From: Qipengyuania spongiae
GTDB taxonomy: Bacteria; Pseudomonadota; Alphaproteobacteria; Sphingomonadales; Sphingomonadaceae
Assembly: GCF_026168555.1 (NCBI RefSeq)
Contig: NZ_CP092471.1
Span: forward strand, 1,994,501 to 2,058,500
Direction of reading: 5' to 3'
DNA length: 64,000 nt
The notes beneath the pieces are model-generated. The model saw only the letters and a program-made list of their open reading frames with translations, did not search any database and had not been told where the DNA came from. The position numbers and the translations under genes were made by a program. Positions 1 to 9,801 of this stretch are shown here, piece by piece (position 1 is the stretch's first letter; each line of letters opens with the position of its first letter).

Positions 1-2
1 AG

Positions 3-119
3 GCAAAGCAGCAGTCGAACAACCCGGATACCCGCGCAGAGGGCAGTGCTCAGGAAGCAAAGGGCAAGGGCCAGCAGCTTAAAGGCGAAGTCAAAGGCAA
101 GCTCGGCGACGACATCTGA
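3..119 (+). CDS. CsbD-like stress protein, 3' part only
   Basis: The window opens inside a gene. The frame from position 3 reads through 38 residues rich in Lys, Gly, Gln, Ala and Asp, with repeated AKGK/LKGEVKGK segments, and stops with TGA at 117-119. This matches the C-terminal half of the small (60-70 residue) CsbD family of hydrophilic stress proteins, whose biochemical role is not known. The start lies upstream of the window. A strong intrinsic terminator follows 22 bases downstream, so the gene ends its transcript. Confidence rests on composition and repeat pattern only. Confidence 0.7.
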   Translation, partial: AKQQSNNPDTRAEGSAQEAKGKGQQLKGEVKGKLGDDI

Positions 120-141
120 TCGTTTCTGACTGATTTCGAGA

Positions 142-171
142 GGGGCCGTTCCGATTGAGCGGCCCCTTTTT
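142..171 (+). terminator. Intrinsic terminator of the CsbD-like gene
   Basis: A 7-bp perfect stem (GGGGCCG at 142-148 with CGGCCCC at 160-166) is followed directly by TTTTT at 167-171. It sits 22 bases after the CsbD stop and before the convergent ThDP enzyme gene. Read from the minus strand it lacks a good U-run, so it mainly serves the plus strand. Confidence 0.85.
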
Positions 172-206
172 CGTGCCTTCGTTCGAGGTTTTGCCGGTCC
201 GGAGTT

Positions 207-1883
207 CTAGCCACCGCGCACCGACGTCAGGGTTGCGCCGCTGGCCGCGAGTTGTTCGATACCGATCCGGCCATGGATAAGCCGGAGACCGCTGCGGCCC
301 TTCGCTTCCGTCAGCGCGTCACGGAACCCCTGCGTCGTATCGGTCATCGTCGACCATCCGCCATAAGCCTCGCCCAGCTTGGCGAAGTCAGGATTGTGCA
401 GATCGGTCGCCGAGGTGCGGCCGGGAAATTCGCGCTCCTGATGCATCCGGATCGTCCCGTAGGCGCCGTTGTCGACTACGATCACGATCATGTTGCAGCC
501 ATGCTGTGCGGCAGTGGCAAGCTCCTGACCGTTCATCAGGAAATCCCCGTCCCCTGCCACGGCAACCACGGTTCGCTCGGGAAACCGCCGCGATGCTGCC
601 ACTGCTGCAGGAACACCGTAGCCCATAGCGCCGGCCGTCGGCGCGAGCTGGGAGGGGAAACCTTCGTATCGCCAGTAGCGATGCCACCAGCCGGAGAAAT
701 TGCCCGCGCCGTTGCAGATGATCGTATCGGCGGGAAGCGCGCCGCGCATGAACTGGACGCATGAGGCCATGTCGAGCTGCCATTCGTCTTTCGGATGCGC
801 GGTTGCCCATTCCTCCCACTCGGCATGGGCCTGCGCCCCCGCATCGAAGGGGATCACTTCGCTTTCGTCCCACAGGGCGGCGCTTTCGGCGAACTCGTCC
901 ATGCTGGCGCAGATGGGGAGATCGGTCTGGTAGACCCGGTTCAGTTCCTCGGGGTCGGGATGGATGTGGACGAGCTTGCGGTCGCGGTCGGTCGGTGCTG
1001 GAACGGTGTAGCCGTCGGTCGTCGCCTCGCCCAGCCGGGCGCCCACCGCGATGACGAGATCGGCCTCCTTCACCCGCTGCACCAGCTTCGGGTTGGGGCC
1101 GTAGCCGAGATTGCCCGCATAGACGGCGCTCGACGGGCTGATCGCGTCCTGCCGGCGGAACGCGGAGGCAACCGGCAGGCCGAGCCGTTCGGCGAAGAGC
1201 TGGAAATACTCGCGCGCTTTGGCATTCCATCCCGCGCCGCCGACGATCGCGACCGGGCTTGCGGCATCTGCGATCAGCGCCATCAATGTCTGCATGGCAT
1301 CGGGGCACGGGGCCTGAGCCGGACGTTCGACGCGTGGGCGCGGCCTTCCCTCGGCTTCCTTGCCCAGCATATCCTCCGGCAAGGCGAGAACCACCGGTCC
1401 GGGTCGCCCGGAAATCGCGGTGGCGTAAGCGCGGGCAATGTATTCAGGAATGCGCGCCGCGCCGTCGATCCGCGCGGCCCATTTGCAGGCAGGGCCGAAG
1501 AACGCCGCGAAATCGAGCTCCTGAAACCCCTCCCGGTCGCGCATTCGCGAATCGACGTCGCCGACGAAGAGAATCATAGGCTGCGAGTCCTGCATCGCCA
1601 CGTGGACGCCGATGCTCGCATTCGTCGCCCCGGGGCCGCGCGTGACGAAGCATATGCCCGGACGTTGCGTCATCGCTCCGTCCGCGCAGGCCATGAACGC
1701 AGCCCCGCCTTCCTGCCGGCAGGTGACGACATCGATGCGGGTCTCGCCATGCAGCGCGTCGAGCACCGGCAGGAAGCTTTCCCCCGGCACGGTAAAGATG
1801 CGGTCGCATCCCTGTTCGATAAGGCAATCGACCAGCAGGCGGGCGGCGGTCGGGGTGGGGCGGGGTGCGCGCGTCTGGCTCAT
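207..1883 (-). CDS. Thiamine-diphosphate-dependent enzyme, acetolactate synthase-like
   Basis: 558 residues with the three-domain layout of the acetolactate synthase/benzoylformate decarboxylase superfamily. The N-terminal pyrimidine-binding domain (about 1-175) carries the catalytic Glu in CRQEGGAAFMACADG (about E58). A central domain follows (about 190-330). The C-terminal domain has the GDG...N cofactor motif (VAGDGDFLMNG followed by VVDNGAYG). I chose the ATG at 1881-1883 (MSQTRAPRP) because the family fold begins there; the frame stays open further upstream but that part looks non-coding. A CAGGA ribosome site lies just before it. The exact substrate cannot be read from the sequence: acetolactate synthase, oxalyl-CoA decarboxylase-like and other ThDP decarboxylases are all possible. 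No small regulatory subunit gene (ilvH) is adjacent, which argues against the main ilvBH enzyme. Confidence 0.85.
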   Translation of the reverse strand: MSQTRAPRPTPTAARLLVDCLIEQGCDRIFTVPGESFLPVLDALHGETRIDVVTCRQEGGAAFMACADGAMTQRPGICFVTRGPGATNASIGVHVAMQDSQPMILFVGDVDSRMRDREGFQELDFAAFFGPACKWAARIDGAARIPEYIARAYATAISGRPGPVVLALPEDMLGKEAEGRPRPRVERPAQAPCPDAMQTLMALIADAASPVAIVGGAGWNAKAREYFQLFAERLGLPVASAFRRQDAISPSSAVYAGNLGYGPNPKLVQRVKEADLVIAVGARLGEATTDGYTVPAPTDRDRKLVHIHPDPEELNRVYQTDLPICASMDEFAESAALWDESEVIPFDAGAQAHAEWEEWATAHPKDEWQLDMASCVQFMRGALPADTIICNGAGNFSGWWHRYWRYEGFPSQLAPTAGAMGYGVPAAVAASRRFPERTVVAVAGDGDFLMNGQELATAAQHGCNMIVIVVDNGAYGTIRMHQEREFPGRTSATDLHNPDFAKLGEAYGGWSTMTDTTQGFRDALTEAKGRSGLRLIHGRIGIEQLAASGATLTSVRGG

Positions 1884-2033
1884 GATCCTGCGGGGTAATG
1901 ACAGGGCCGGTCCGTGGCAATCGCGAGCTTGCCGCTTTCGATTTTCCGCCGCCGGATATGACCGCGTCCCGCTTCGCGACAGGCGCGGATTGCACGGGAG
2001 CCCGATGGTTACTATTCGGTTAAGACCATCGCC

Positions 2034-2225
2034 ATGAGACGATCCCTGGTCCTTACCGACGAAGCCGCGCGCCATCCGTTCCGCGCCAGCCTTCCGCCGC
2101 ATGTCCGGCGCGAGGCCATCACTGCCAATGACGATGCGTTCTGGCGTGTCACCGCACGGGACATGCGCGGTGTGGTGACGACCTACTTCGCCTGTCTGGC
2201 GGCGGTGCTGGCCTTCATCCTGTAG
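2034..2225 (+). CDS. Small single-helix membrane protein, unknown function
   Basis: 63 residues. The first 40 are charged and hydrophilic, with a segment FWRVTARDMRG. The last 16 (TYFACLAAVLAFIL) form a hydrophobic helix that ends at the stop, like a tail-anchored small membrane subunit. It is divergent from the ThDP enzyme gene, and its 3' end overlaps the convergent MFS transporter gene by 11 bases. I do not recognise a family. The layout resembles small accessory subunits of respiratory complexes, but that is only an analogy. It could be a chance open frame, though the coherent soluble-plus-helix design argues for a real gene. Confidence 0.55.
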   Translation: MRRSLVLTDEAARHPFRASLPPHVRREAITANDDAFWRVTARDMRGVVTTYFACLAAVLAFIL

Positions 2226-3546
2226 TCGCCGCGAGGGCATCGGCCGCCTCGCGTTCGGCTACCAACAAGCGACGCCCGAGCCAGGCGGAGACAAGGCACA
2301 TGCCGGCAGTCATCAACAGTTGCTCGGTGATCTCGACCCCGGCCATGCTCAGCCCCATGGCGAGCACCGATCCGCCGACCATGGCCCCCGAATTGACGAT
2401 GTTGTTTGCCGCAATCACGCGCGCCGCCTGATCGGGCCGGGCGCGGGTGGTCAGGAAGGCGTAGAGCGGCACCACGAACATGCCGCCCGCGATCGCGATC
2501 CCGAGCAGGCAGAGCAGCAGAACGCTTGCCATCGGCCAGCCGAGGAACTCCATGATGCCGAGCAGCTGCGTTGGCTGGTCCGCTTCCCAGAACAGGCACA
2601 CGACGTAGAAGGCGATCACGAAGAAGCCCATCGCGATCACCGATTGCGGCGCGTAGCGAGCCGACACCTGGCCCTTCAGCAGCGCGTTGATCGAAACCGA
2701 ACCGATCGCCACGCCGACCGAAAAGACGACGAGGAACAGGCTCGCGACCTCCTTCGATGCCATCAAAACGTTCTTGGCCAGCGGGGGGAACTGGATGAAC
2801 AGCACCGCGCCGATGGTCCAGAAGAAGCTGATCGCGAGAATGGCGTAGTAAATCTCGCGGTTGTGCATCGTATTGCGCACCAGCGCGACCGAGGCGCGCA
2901 GGATGTGCCAGTCGAGCTTCTCCACCTCGCCCAGCGGCGGGGCGGCGGGGATCTGGCGGCTGACCATGTAGCCGACCAGCGATGTGCCGATGATGCCGAT
3001 CGCGGCGATCTCGATCGGCAGGAATCCGCCGAGGATCGTGCCTGCGAGGATGGCGATATAGGTCCCCGCCTCGACCAGGCCGGTGCCGGCCAGCACCTCG
3101 TCCCGCTTCAGGTGCTGGGGCAGGATCGCGTATTTGATCGGGCCGAGGAAGGTCGATTGCACACCGGTCAGGAACAGCGCGAGCAGCAGCAGGGGTATGG
3201 CCAGCGAATGGGTGCCGATCCCGCGCCAGGCGAGCACCAGACCCGTTGCGCCGAGCAGCATCAGCCCGATCTCGCAAGCTTTCACCATCCGGATGATCCG
3301 CGCCTTGTCGCGCATGTCGGCGAGCTGGCCCGCCAGCGCGGACAGGAGGAAGAAGGGCAGGATGAACAGTCCCGAGGCGACGGCGCTGAACGTGCCCTCC
3401 GTTTCCTCGTTGTTGTAGACCTGATAGACCACGAACAGGACCATGGCGGTCTTGTAGAGATTGTCGTTGAAGGCGTTCAGGAGCTGGGTGCAGAACAGCG
3501 GCAGGAACCGGCGCGTGCCCAGCAGATGTGTCGTCGTTGTCGTCAT
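2215..3546 (-). CDS. MFS transporter, LplT-like (lysophospholipid transporter family)
   Basis: 443 residues with about 12 hydrophobic segments. The N-terminus RFLPLFCTQLLNAFNDNLYK and the loop QSTFLGPIKYAILPQHL are characteristic of the LplT branch of the major facilitator superfamily, which flips lysophospholipids across the inner membrane for re-acylation. In many bacteria this domain is fused to an acyltransferase (Aas); here it stands alone. The ATG at 3544-3546 was chosen over an upstream start at 3606 because a GGGGG ribosome site lies directly upstream and the family begins near MTTTTTHLLGTRR. pgsA, a phospholipid synthesis gene, is divergently placed 115 bases away, which fits a lipid role. 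Substrate is inferred from the family. Confidence 0.8.
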   Translation of the reverse strand: MTTTTTHLLGTRRFLPLFCTQLLNAFNDNLYKTAMVLFVVYQVYNNEETEGTFSAVASGLFILPFFLLSALAGQLADMRDKARIIRMVKACEIGLMLLGATGLVLAWRGIGTHSLAIPLLLLALFLTGVQSTFLGPIKYAILPQHLKRDEVLAGTGLVEAGTYIAILAGTILGGFLPIEIAAIGIIGTSLVGYMVSRQIPAAPPLGEVEKLDWHILRASVALVRNTMHNREIYYAILAISFFWTIGAVLFIQFPPLAKNVLMASKEVASLFLVVFSVGVAIGSVSINALLKGQVSARYAPQSVIAMGFFVIAFYVVCLFWEADQPTQLLGIMEFLGWPMASVLLLCLLGIAIAGGMFVVPLYAFLTTRARPDQAARVIAANNIVNSGAMVGGSVLAMGLSMAGVEITEQLLMTAGMCLVSAWLGRRLLVAEREAADALAATTG

Positions 3547-3661
3547 GAACCCCCGGCTGACAACCAATCCGTGCCCCTCCTGTAGAGCCATCGGCACGGC
3601 GGACAAGGACAGTCTGTGTCTTTTTCGTGCGCGCGATTGGCGCTAGGGCGGGAGCGAGACG

Positions 3662-4270
3662 ATGCTGACCCTGCCCAACCTCCTCACCATGTCGCGGATC
3701 TTCGCGGTGCCCTTCCTCGGCTTCCTGCTGTGGTGGCCACAATGGCGGCTGGGCTACGGCATCGCCTTCGTGCTCTACTGCGTGATCGGGTTCACCGACT
3801 ATCTCGACGGCTATCTCGCCCGGTCGCGCGGGATGGTGAGCAAGCTTGGCCAGTTTCTCGATCCGATCGCGGACAAGATCATGGTCGCCGCGGTGATCCT
3901 GATCCTGACCGCACAGGGCTATCTGCGCGGGCCTTACGTCGGCGATGCTCATGCCATCGCAGGCCTCGTCATCCTCATCCGCGAGATCGCGGTGTCGGGC
4001 CTGCGCGAGTTCCTCGGCGGCATTCAGGTCTCGGTCCCGGTCAGCAAGCTCGCCAAGTGGAAGACGACGTTCCAGCTCTGCGCGCTCGGCGCCCTCATCC
4101 TTGGCGGCGCGGTCCACGGCCCGCCGCCGACCGGCGTCGATTACGTCACCCGGTCGCTTGCCGACCAGTGGATTCACCTCGTCGGCCTCGCCAGCCTGTG
4201 GGCCGCGGCGATCCTCACCTGCATCACCGGCTGGGACTATCTGCGGGTGGGCCTCAAGCACATGGACTGA
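3662..4270 (+). CDS. pgsA: CDP-diacylglycerol-glycerol-3-phosphate 3-phosphatidyltransferase
   Basis: 202 residues, an integral membrane enzyme that makes phosphatidylglycerol phosphate from CDP-diacylglycerol and glycerol-3-phosphate, the committed step to phosphatidylglycerol and cardiolipin. The CDP-alcohol phosphatidyltransferase signature is complete: TDYLDGYLAR, then G...D...D in GQFLDPIADK. The opening MLTLPNLLTMSRI is the usual PgsA N-terminus. There are about five or six hydrophobic segments. Length matches the family. It has a GAG-type ribosome site before the ATG at 3662 and is divergent from the LplT-like transporter. Assignment as PgsA rather than phosphatidylserine synthase rests on N-terminus and size. 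Confidence 0.93.
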   Translation: MLTLPNLLTMSRIFAVPFLGFLLWWPQWRLGYGIAFVLYCVIGFTDYLDGYLARSRGMVSKLGQFLDPIADKIMVAAVILILTAQGYLRGPYVGDAHAIAGLVILIREIAVSGLREFLGGIQVSVPVSKLAKWKTTFQLCALGALILGGAVHGPPPTGVDYVTRSLADQWIHLVGLASLWAAAILTCITGWDYLRVGLKHMD

Positions 4271-4431
4271 GCGCGCCGCCCGGGTGTTGGACATGTTACA
4301 GGTGTTACACTGTCCAGAGCGGGAAATTTCGTCGGGCGTTGAGGCCGGCCGAAGCGATATCCTGAGCGAGCGGTTCGACGGCATTCGCAGGGAATGTCAA
4401 AAATCAGCGGTGTAGGAAAATGGATTTAAGG

Positions 4432-4455
4432 TCCGAGTTGGGGTGGAAAGCCGAC
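4432..4455. repeat. Dispersed short repeat, copy 1
   Basis: The pattern TCCGA, 3 bases, GGGGTGGAAAG, CCGAC appears here and again at 4966-4990 (TCCGA, 4 bases, GGGGTGGAAAG, CGGAC). The 11-base core GGGGTGGAAAG is identical in both copies. The two copies bracket the small AT-rich islet with the 22- and 91-residue genes. This copy lacks the perfect inverted arms of copy 2. Confidence 0.55.
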
Positions 4456-4500
4456 GTTCCCTCTTTAAGCTTTGGCGATTGTATCTGCTGCAAACACGCC

Positions 4501-4776
4501 TTAGCGGCTCAGCACGGCAACCAGATATAGCGCGACTAAAGCGCAAGCCGCGACAATCGAAAGAACCAGCGGCATTGGCGAATGCCACCATCGTTTAAGC
4601 GCAATAGCGATTGGCAGGGGTGCTCCGACTACACCAAGCCATAGGAATGTTGGGGCTGGGTTTGTTGGGTTCCAAAGAGCACCGCCAAAAGTGATACCGA
4701 CGAATAGGGCATAGGCTGAAATAAGACCAAACAAGGCCAAGGCGATCCATGCAAGGATCAGTGCGGCCAGCCTCAC
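4501..4776 (-). CDS. Small polytopic membrane protein, unknown function
   Basis: 91 residues with three predicted hydrophobic segments: about 3-25 (LAALILAWIALALFGLISAY), 42-62 and 68-88. A short basic loop (KRWWHS) separates the last two. The start is a GTG at 4774-4776 that overlaps the TGA of a 22-codon frame upstream (GTGA), which suggests translational coupling. Base composition is more AT-rich than the surrounding housekeeping genes. No family recognised. It lies in the islet bracketed by the repeat copies at 4432 and 4966. Confidence 0.6.
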   Translation of the reverse strand: MRLAALILAWIALALFGLISAYALFVGITFGGALWNPTNPAPTFLWLGVVGAPLPIAIALKRWWHSPMPLVLSIVAACALVALYLVAVLSR

Positions 4777-4841
4777 TTCGGCTTCTCAGGCTTACCCTTG
4801 GCGACCTTCTTGAGCCGATCATCCCAGTTGAGTTCGTTCAT
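4773..4841 (-). CDS. Very short basic peptide coupled to the downstream membrane protein gene
   Basis: A 22-residue frame starts with ATG at 4839-4841 and reads MNELNWDDRLKKVAKGKPEK, then PK and TGA at 4773-4775. The TGA overlaps the GTG start of the 91-residue membrane protein by two bases. A GAGG sequence lies two bases before the ATG, a short but usable spacing. The highly charged composition and the exact GTGA junction suggest a real leader or small protein rather than chance. Evidence for translation is only positional. Confidence 0.4.
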   Translation of the reverse strand: MNELNWDDRLKKVAKGKPEKPK

Positions 4842-4894
4842 AGCCTCAGATTGCCCTGCTCCGGCAATGTCAGCAAGTGGATCGTGTCCTGACA

Positions 4895-4944
4895 GTCCGC
4901 ATTCGGTCGAGAATAGCGAATTGCTGCCTGTCCGCTTCTGTCGA
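4895..4944. repeat. Imperfect tandem repeat, two copies
   Basis: GTCCGCATTCGGTCGA at 4895-4910 and GTCCGCTTCTGTCGA at 4930-4944 are near-identical direct repeats about 35 bases apart. Together with the GTCCG elements at 4966-4990 they fill most of the gap between the 91-residue and 134-residue genes. Function unknown. Confidence 0.45.
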
Positions 4945-4962
4945 ACTTCTGGCTGAGCGGGA

Positions 4963-4992
4963 ATGTCCGATGATGGGGTGGAAAGCGGACAT
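4963..4992. repeat. Dispersed short repeat, copy 2, with inverted arms
   Basis: ATGTCCG at 4963-4969 and CGGACAT at 4986-4992 are perfect 7-bp inverted arms around TGATGGGGTGGAAAG-type sequence. The same GGGGTGGAAAG core occurs at 4440-4450. It looks like a small intergenic palindromic repeat of the kind scattered in sphingomonad genomes; copy number elsewhere cannot be seen here. Confidence 0.5.
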
Positions 4993-5006
4993 GCTGGTTC
5001 GCTGTG

Positions 5007-5411
5007 TCAAGACTGATTTGATTGATCTGTCAAACTCGTCATCGCATCGTGGATAGTGGCTGCAGGAATACCCGCTCCGAGCGCATAGTCGATCAGATAA
5101 GCAGCACCATAGCCATCGGTGATATCGCTATTGGTAACAAATCCCGCGAATAGCCGACGACGGCTCGCGGCATTTCCGACCTCTGCAAAATCCCAAGCTT
5201 TTTGGGCAATCCGATTGAGATCTGCAGGGTTTCGACCGTTGGTGTCCCAATCCATAATCTCTTGCTCGTCGGGGGTGAGGCTCAGATGCTTAATCAAGCG
5301 TCGAAGTAGGGACCTGAATTGCTCGACGCCTGCCGGATTGGCGTCATACAAATCAAGTAAACGGCTTTGGTCTTCATCGTCCATCCTGCGCTTGGTAATC
5401 GAAGCCCTCAC
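5007..5411 (-). CDS. Hypothetical soluble protein, 134 residues
   Basis: 134 residues, mostly helical in character, with no signal peptide or membrane segment. The first half is acidic and rich in Leu/Arg (DDEDQSRLLDLYDAN, FRSLLRRLIKHLSLTPDEQEI). The second half has SRRRLFAGFVTNSD and YLIDYALGAGIP. The start shown is GTG at 5409-5411; an ATG at 5382-5384 (MDDEDQSRLL) is an alternative, and neither has a strong ribosome site. Codon use is more AT-rich than its neighbours, in keeping with the islet around it. No family recognised. Confidence 0.6.
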   Translation of the reverse strand: MRASITKRRMDDEDQSRLLDLYDANPAGVEQFRSLLRRLIKHLSLTPDEQEIMDWDTNGRNPADLNRIAQKAWDFAEVGNAASRRRLFAGFVTNSDITDGYGAAYLIDYALGAGIPAATIHDAMTSLTDQSNQS

Positions 5412-5475
5412 GTCCGCAATGGGGTCGTTAGCCGAACGTCAGCTTTCGTTCGAATGCGGCCCACAACAGCCAACC

Positions 5476-6372
5476 CTAACCCGCGCGCAATTCCTCCGCC
5501 AGCAGCTCGAAATCCTCGCGTCTCGGCGAGTTCTTGCGCCAGATGAGGACGATCTCGCGACTGGCCTGTTTGGCCTTGAGCGGGCGGGCGACGACCTGCG
5601 TTTCGTGGAGGATGCCGGCGTCGATCGCCATCTGCGGCAACATCGTGAGTCCGAGGCCGTTATCGACCATCTGCACCAGCGTGTGCAGGCTCGTGCCGAT
5701 CATCGTCGCGGAGCCTTTCAGTTCGGGCCGGTTGCAGGCGGCAAGCGCGTGGTCGCGCAGGCAATGGCCATCCTCGAGAAGGAGCAGGCGGCCGTCCTCG
5801 ATCATGCTCGGCGGCACGGTCTCAGGCGGATCGCGCGGGTCGTTCTGCGGGAAAGCGACGCGGATCGGATCGTCGGCGATATGCGCCATCTCGACCTCGC
5901 CCGTTGCGAAGGGGAGCGCCAGCAGCACGCAATCGACTCGCCCGTGCTGGAGCGATTCGACCGCGTCGTGACTGGTTTCCTCGCGGATGAACAGTTTGAG
6001 GTCGGGCCGCTGGTCGCGCAGCCGGGGGAGGATGCGCGGCAGCATGAAGGGCGCGATCGTGGGGATGACGCTCATCCGCAACTGGCCCGCCAGCGGCTGG
6101 CCCGCTGCCTTGACGATGTCCGACAGCTCCTCCGCCTCGCGCAGCAGGCGATGGGCCTTGTCCACCACCTGATTGCCGAGAGCGGTGAAGCGCACCACGC
6201 GCCGGCTGCGCTCGACCAGCGTCACGCCAAGCAGCGATTCGAGCTCGCGTATCCCCGCGCTGAGCGTCGATTGCGACACGAAGCTCGCCTCCGCCGCACG
6301 GCCGAAATGCCCGTGCTGATGCAGCGCCACGAGATATTGCAGCTGCTTGATCGTGGGGAGGTAGGTGGACAT
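5476..6372 (-). CDS. oxyR: OxyR, LysR-family peroxide sensor and regulator
   Basis: 298 residues. The N-terminal winged helix (about 5-63) is the usual LysR HTH (HFGRAAEASFVSQSTLSAGIRELE). The C-terminal sensor domain holds GHCLRDHALAAC with cysteines at 204 and 213, the same spacing of nine as E. coli Cys199/Cys208 that form the regulatory disulfide on H2O2 exposure. That motif separates OxyR from other LysR proteins. It should activate antioxidant genes when oxidised. It lies 44 bases downstream of rnd on the same strand and may share its transcript. No catalase or ahpC gene is adjacent. Confidence 0.92.
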   Translation of the reverse strand: MSTYLPTIKQLQYLVALHQHGHFGRAAEASFVSQSTLSAGIRELESLLGVTLVERSRRVVRFTALGNQVVDKAHRLLREAEELSDIVKAAGQPLAGQLRMSVIPTIAPFMLPRILPRLRDQRPDLKLFIREETSHDAVESLQHGRVDCVLLALPFATGEVEMAHIADDPIRVAFPQNDPRDPPETVPPSMIEDGRLLLLEDGHCLRDHALAACNRPELKGSATMIGTSLHTLVQMVDNGLGLTMLPQMAIDAGILHETQVVARPLKAKQASREIVLIWRKNSPRREDFELLAEELRAG

Positions 6373-6415
6373 GCCCGCGCCTTACACGCGCGCCCGCCGC
6401 CTATCCAGCATGCGA

Positions 6416-7639
6416 TTACTCGGCCGCTTCACTCTCCGCCGCCTGCTCATCGCCTTCCGGATCCGGCGCGTCGATGTGGGTCATGGCGAGCTTGCCGTTC
6501 TTCACTGCGAAGCCGGTGCGGCCCTCGACCAGTTCGAGCGCGTCCTTGCCGAACACCTCGTAGCGCCAGCCCTTGAGCAGCGGCAGGTCGCGGACACCGG
6601 CGGCGAGCGCTTCCATCTCGTCGGACTTGGTGAGGAGCCGACTGGCCACGTCGATCTCGCGCGAGCGGATCTTGAGCAGCAGCTTGAGAAGATCGGCGAC
6701 GAGCGCGCCTTCCTTGCCGAGAGGGGCGCCGCGCTTCATCTTGGGCGGCATCTCGGACTTGTCGAGCGGCTCGGCCTTCTCGATCACCTTCATCAGCCGC
6801 TTGCCGATGTCGTTGTCCTTCCAGGCGTTCGAGAGGCCGCGCACCTTGGCGAGGTCGCCCTGCGCCTTGGGCGGATGGCTGGCGATGTCGGCCAGCGTCT
6901 CGTCGCGCATGATGCGGCCGCGCGGGATGTTCTTGTGCTGCGCCTCGCTCTCGCGCCAGGCGGCGAGGGCCTTGAGCCGGCCGAGCACCTGCGCGTTGCG
7001 GCCGGGCGAGCGGATGCGCTTCCAGGCCTCGTTCGCATCATTGGCGTAGTTCTGCGGATCGGCGAGCTTCTCCATCTCGGCATCGAGCCATGCGCCGCGG
7101 CCGGTCTTCACCAGCTTGTTGAGAAGCTTGGGAAAAATCTTCGCCAGATGGGTGACGTCGCCGATGGCGTATTCGATCTGCCGGTCGGTCAGGGGGCGGC
7201 GGCTCCAGTCGGTGAAGCGGGCGCCCTTGTCGATCGTGATGTTGAGCCAGCTTTCGACGAGGTTGGCATAGCCGATCTGTTCCGACTGGCTGACCGCCAT
7301 CATCGCGATCTGCGTGTCGAATATGGGATGCGGCGTCTTGCCGGTGAAATTGTAGACGATCTCCACATCCTGTCCGCCCGCGTGGAAGACCTTGAGCACA
7401 TCCTCGTTCTCGCACAACAAGTCCCACAGCGGGGCGAGGTCGATGCCGTCGGCCAGCGGGTCGATCGCGGCGGCTTCCTTCTGGTCGCCGATCTGGACCA
7501 GGCAAAGCTCGGGCCAGTAGGTGTTCTCCCGCATGAATTCGGTGTCGACCGCGACGAAGTCGGACTTGGCCAGACGCTCGCACAATTCGCGCAGAGTGTC
7601 GGTATCGGTGATCAGTTCGTGTATCTTCATGCCCGCCAT
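6416..7639 (-). CDS. rnd: Ribonuclease D
   Basis: 407 residues, a 3'-5' exoribonuclease used in tRNA 3' maturation. The DEDDy exonuclease domain (about 1-185) shows VAVDTEFMREN (Exo I), HAGGQDVEIVY (Exo II) and QIEYAIGDVTHL (Exo III with Tyr and Asp). An HRDC domain follows (about 215-295, KALAAWRESEAQHKNIPRGR). A second HRDC-like region and an acidic tail complete it. Start is uncertain between ATG at 7637-7639 (preceded by AGAAGAA) and ATG at 7628-7630 (preceded by GGCGGG). It is divergent from aspS across 176 bases. Confidence 0.93.
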   Translation of the reverse strand: MAGMKIHELITDTDTLRELCERLAKSDFVAVDTEFMRENTYWPELCLVQIGDQKEAAAIDPLADGIDLAPLWDLLCENEDVLKVFHAGGQDVEIVYNFTGKTPHPIFDTQIAMMAVSQSEQIGYANLVESWLNITIDKGARFTDWSRRPLTDRQIEYAIGDVTHLAKIFPKLLNKLVKTGRGAWLDAEMEKLADPQNYANDANEAWKRIRSPGRNAQVLGRLKALAAWRESEAQHKNIPRGRIMRDETLADIASHPPKAQGDLAKVRGLSNAWKDNDIGKRLMKVIEKAEPLDKSEMPPKMKRGAPLGKEGALVADLLKLLLKIRSREIDVASRLLTKSDEMEALAAGVRDLPLLKGWRYEVFGKDALELVEGRTGFAVKNGKLAMTHIDAPDPEGDEQAAESEAAE

Positions 7640-7708
7640 TTCTTCTCTATCGGGCGGAGTACCGCCCCCGGGGCCGCATCGCCCCTAAACTCGCAGCGAA
7701 CCCGCAAC

Positions 7709-7737
7709 TTGACAAAGATGCGGCCTTGCCCTGTTAG
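7709..7737 (+). promoter_or_regulatory. Probable sigma70-type promoter of aspS
   Basis: A perfect -35 TTGACA at 7709-7714, a 17-base spacer and a weak -10 TGTTAG at 7732-7737, about 78 bases before the aspS start. Two 12-base direct repeats (GGGGCCGCATCG at 7670-7681 and 7757-7768) flank it. Confidence 0.5.
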
Positions 7738-7815
7738 CGCGCGCGATTTGCAGCTAGGGGCCGCATCGACCGCGCGCCCATAGCGCCATACTCTCGAAAT
7801 CGGAAAGACTTCCAG

Positions 7816-9681
<1,866 letters not shown>

Positions 9682-9801
9682 TCCGAGCGGTAGCCGTTTC
9701 GCAAATCTCGTCGGGCAAATCCTAACCGGCACTTGCCAGTCTCACCGCCGTTCATTAGGGCGACAGGCAATTCATCAATCCCCAGCAAAGAGGGCCAAGA
9801 A

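Noticed and set aside
4289-4315. GGACA...TGTCC inverted arms with two TGTTACA copies after pgsA
   Set aside because: Only five paired bases and no U-run, so not a convincing terminator. It may be a binding site but there is no further support.
3945-4415. Plus-strand frame of 156 codons running past the pgsA end
   Set aside because: It overlaps the pgsA 3' half in another frame, with Ser/Arg/Ala-rich translation and no ribosome site. The part after 4270 is intergenic.
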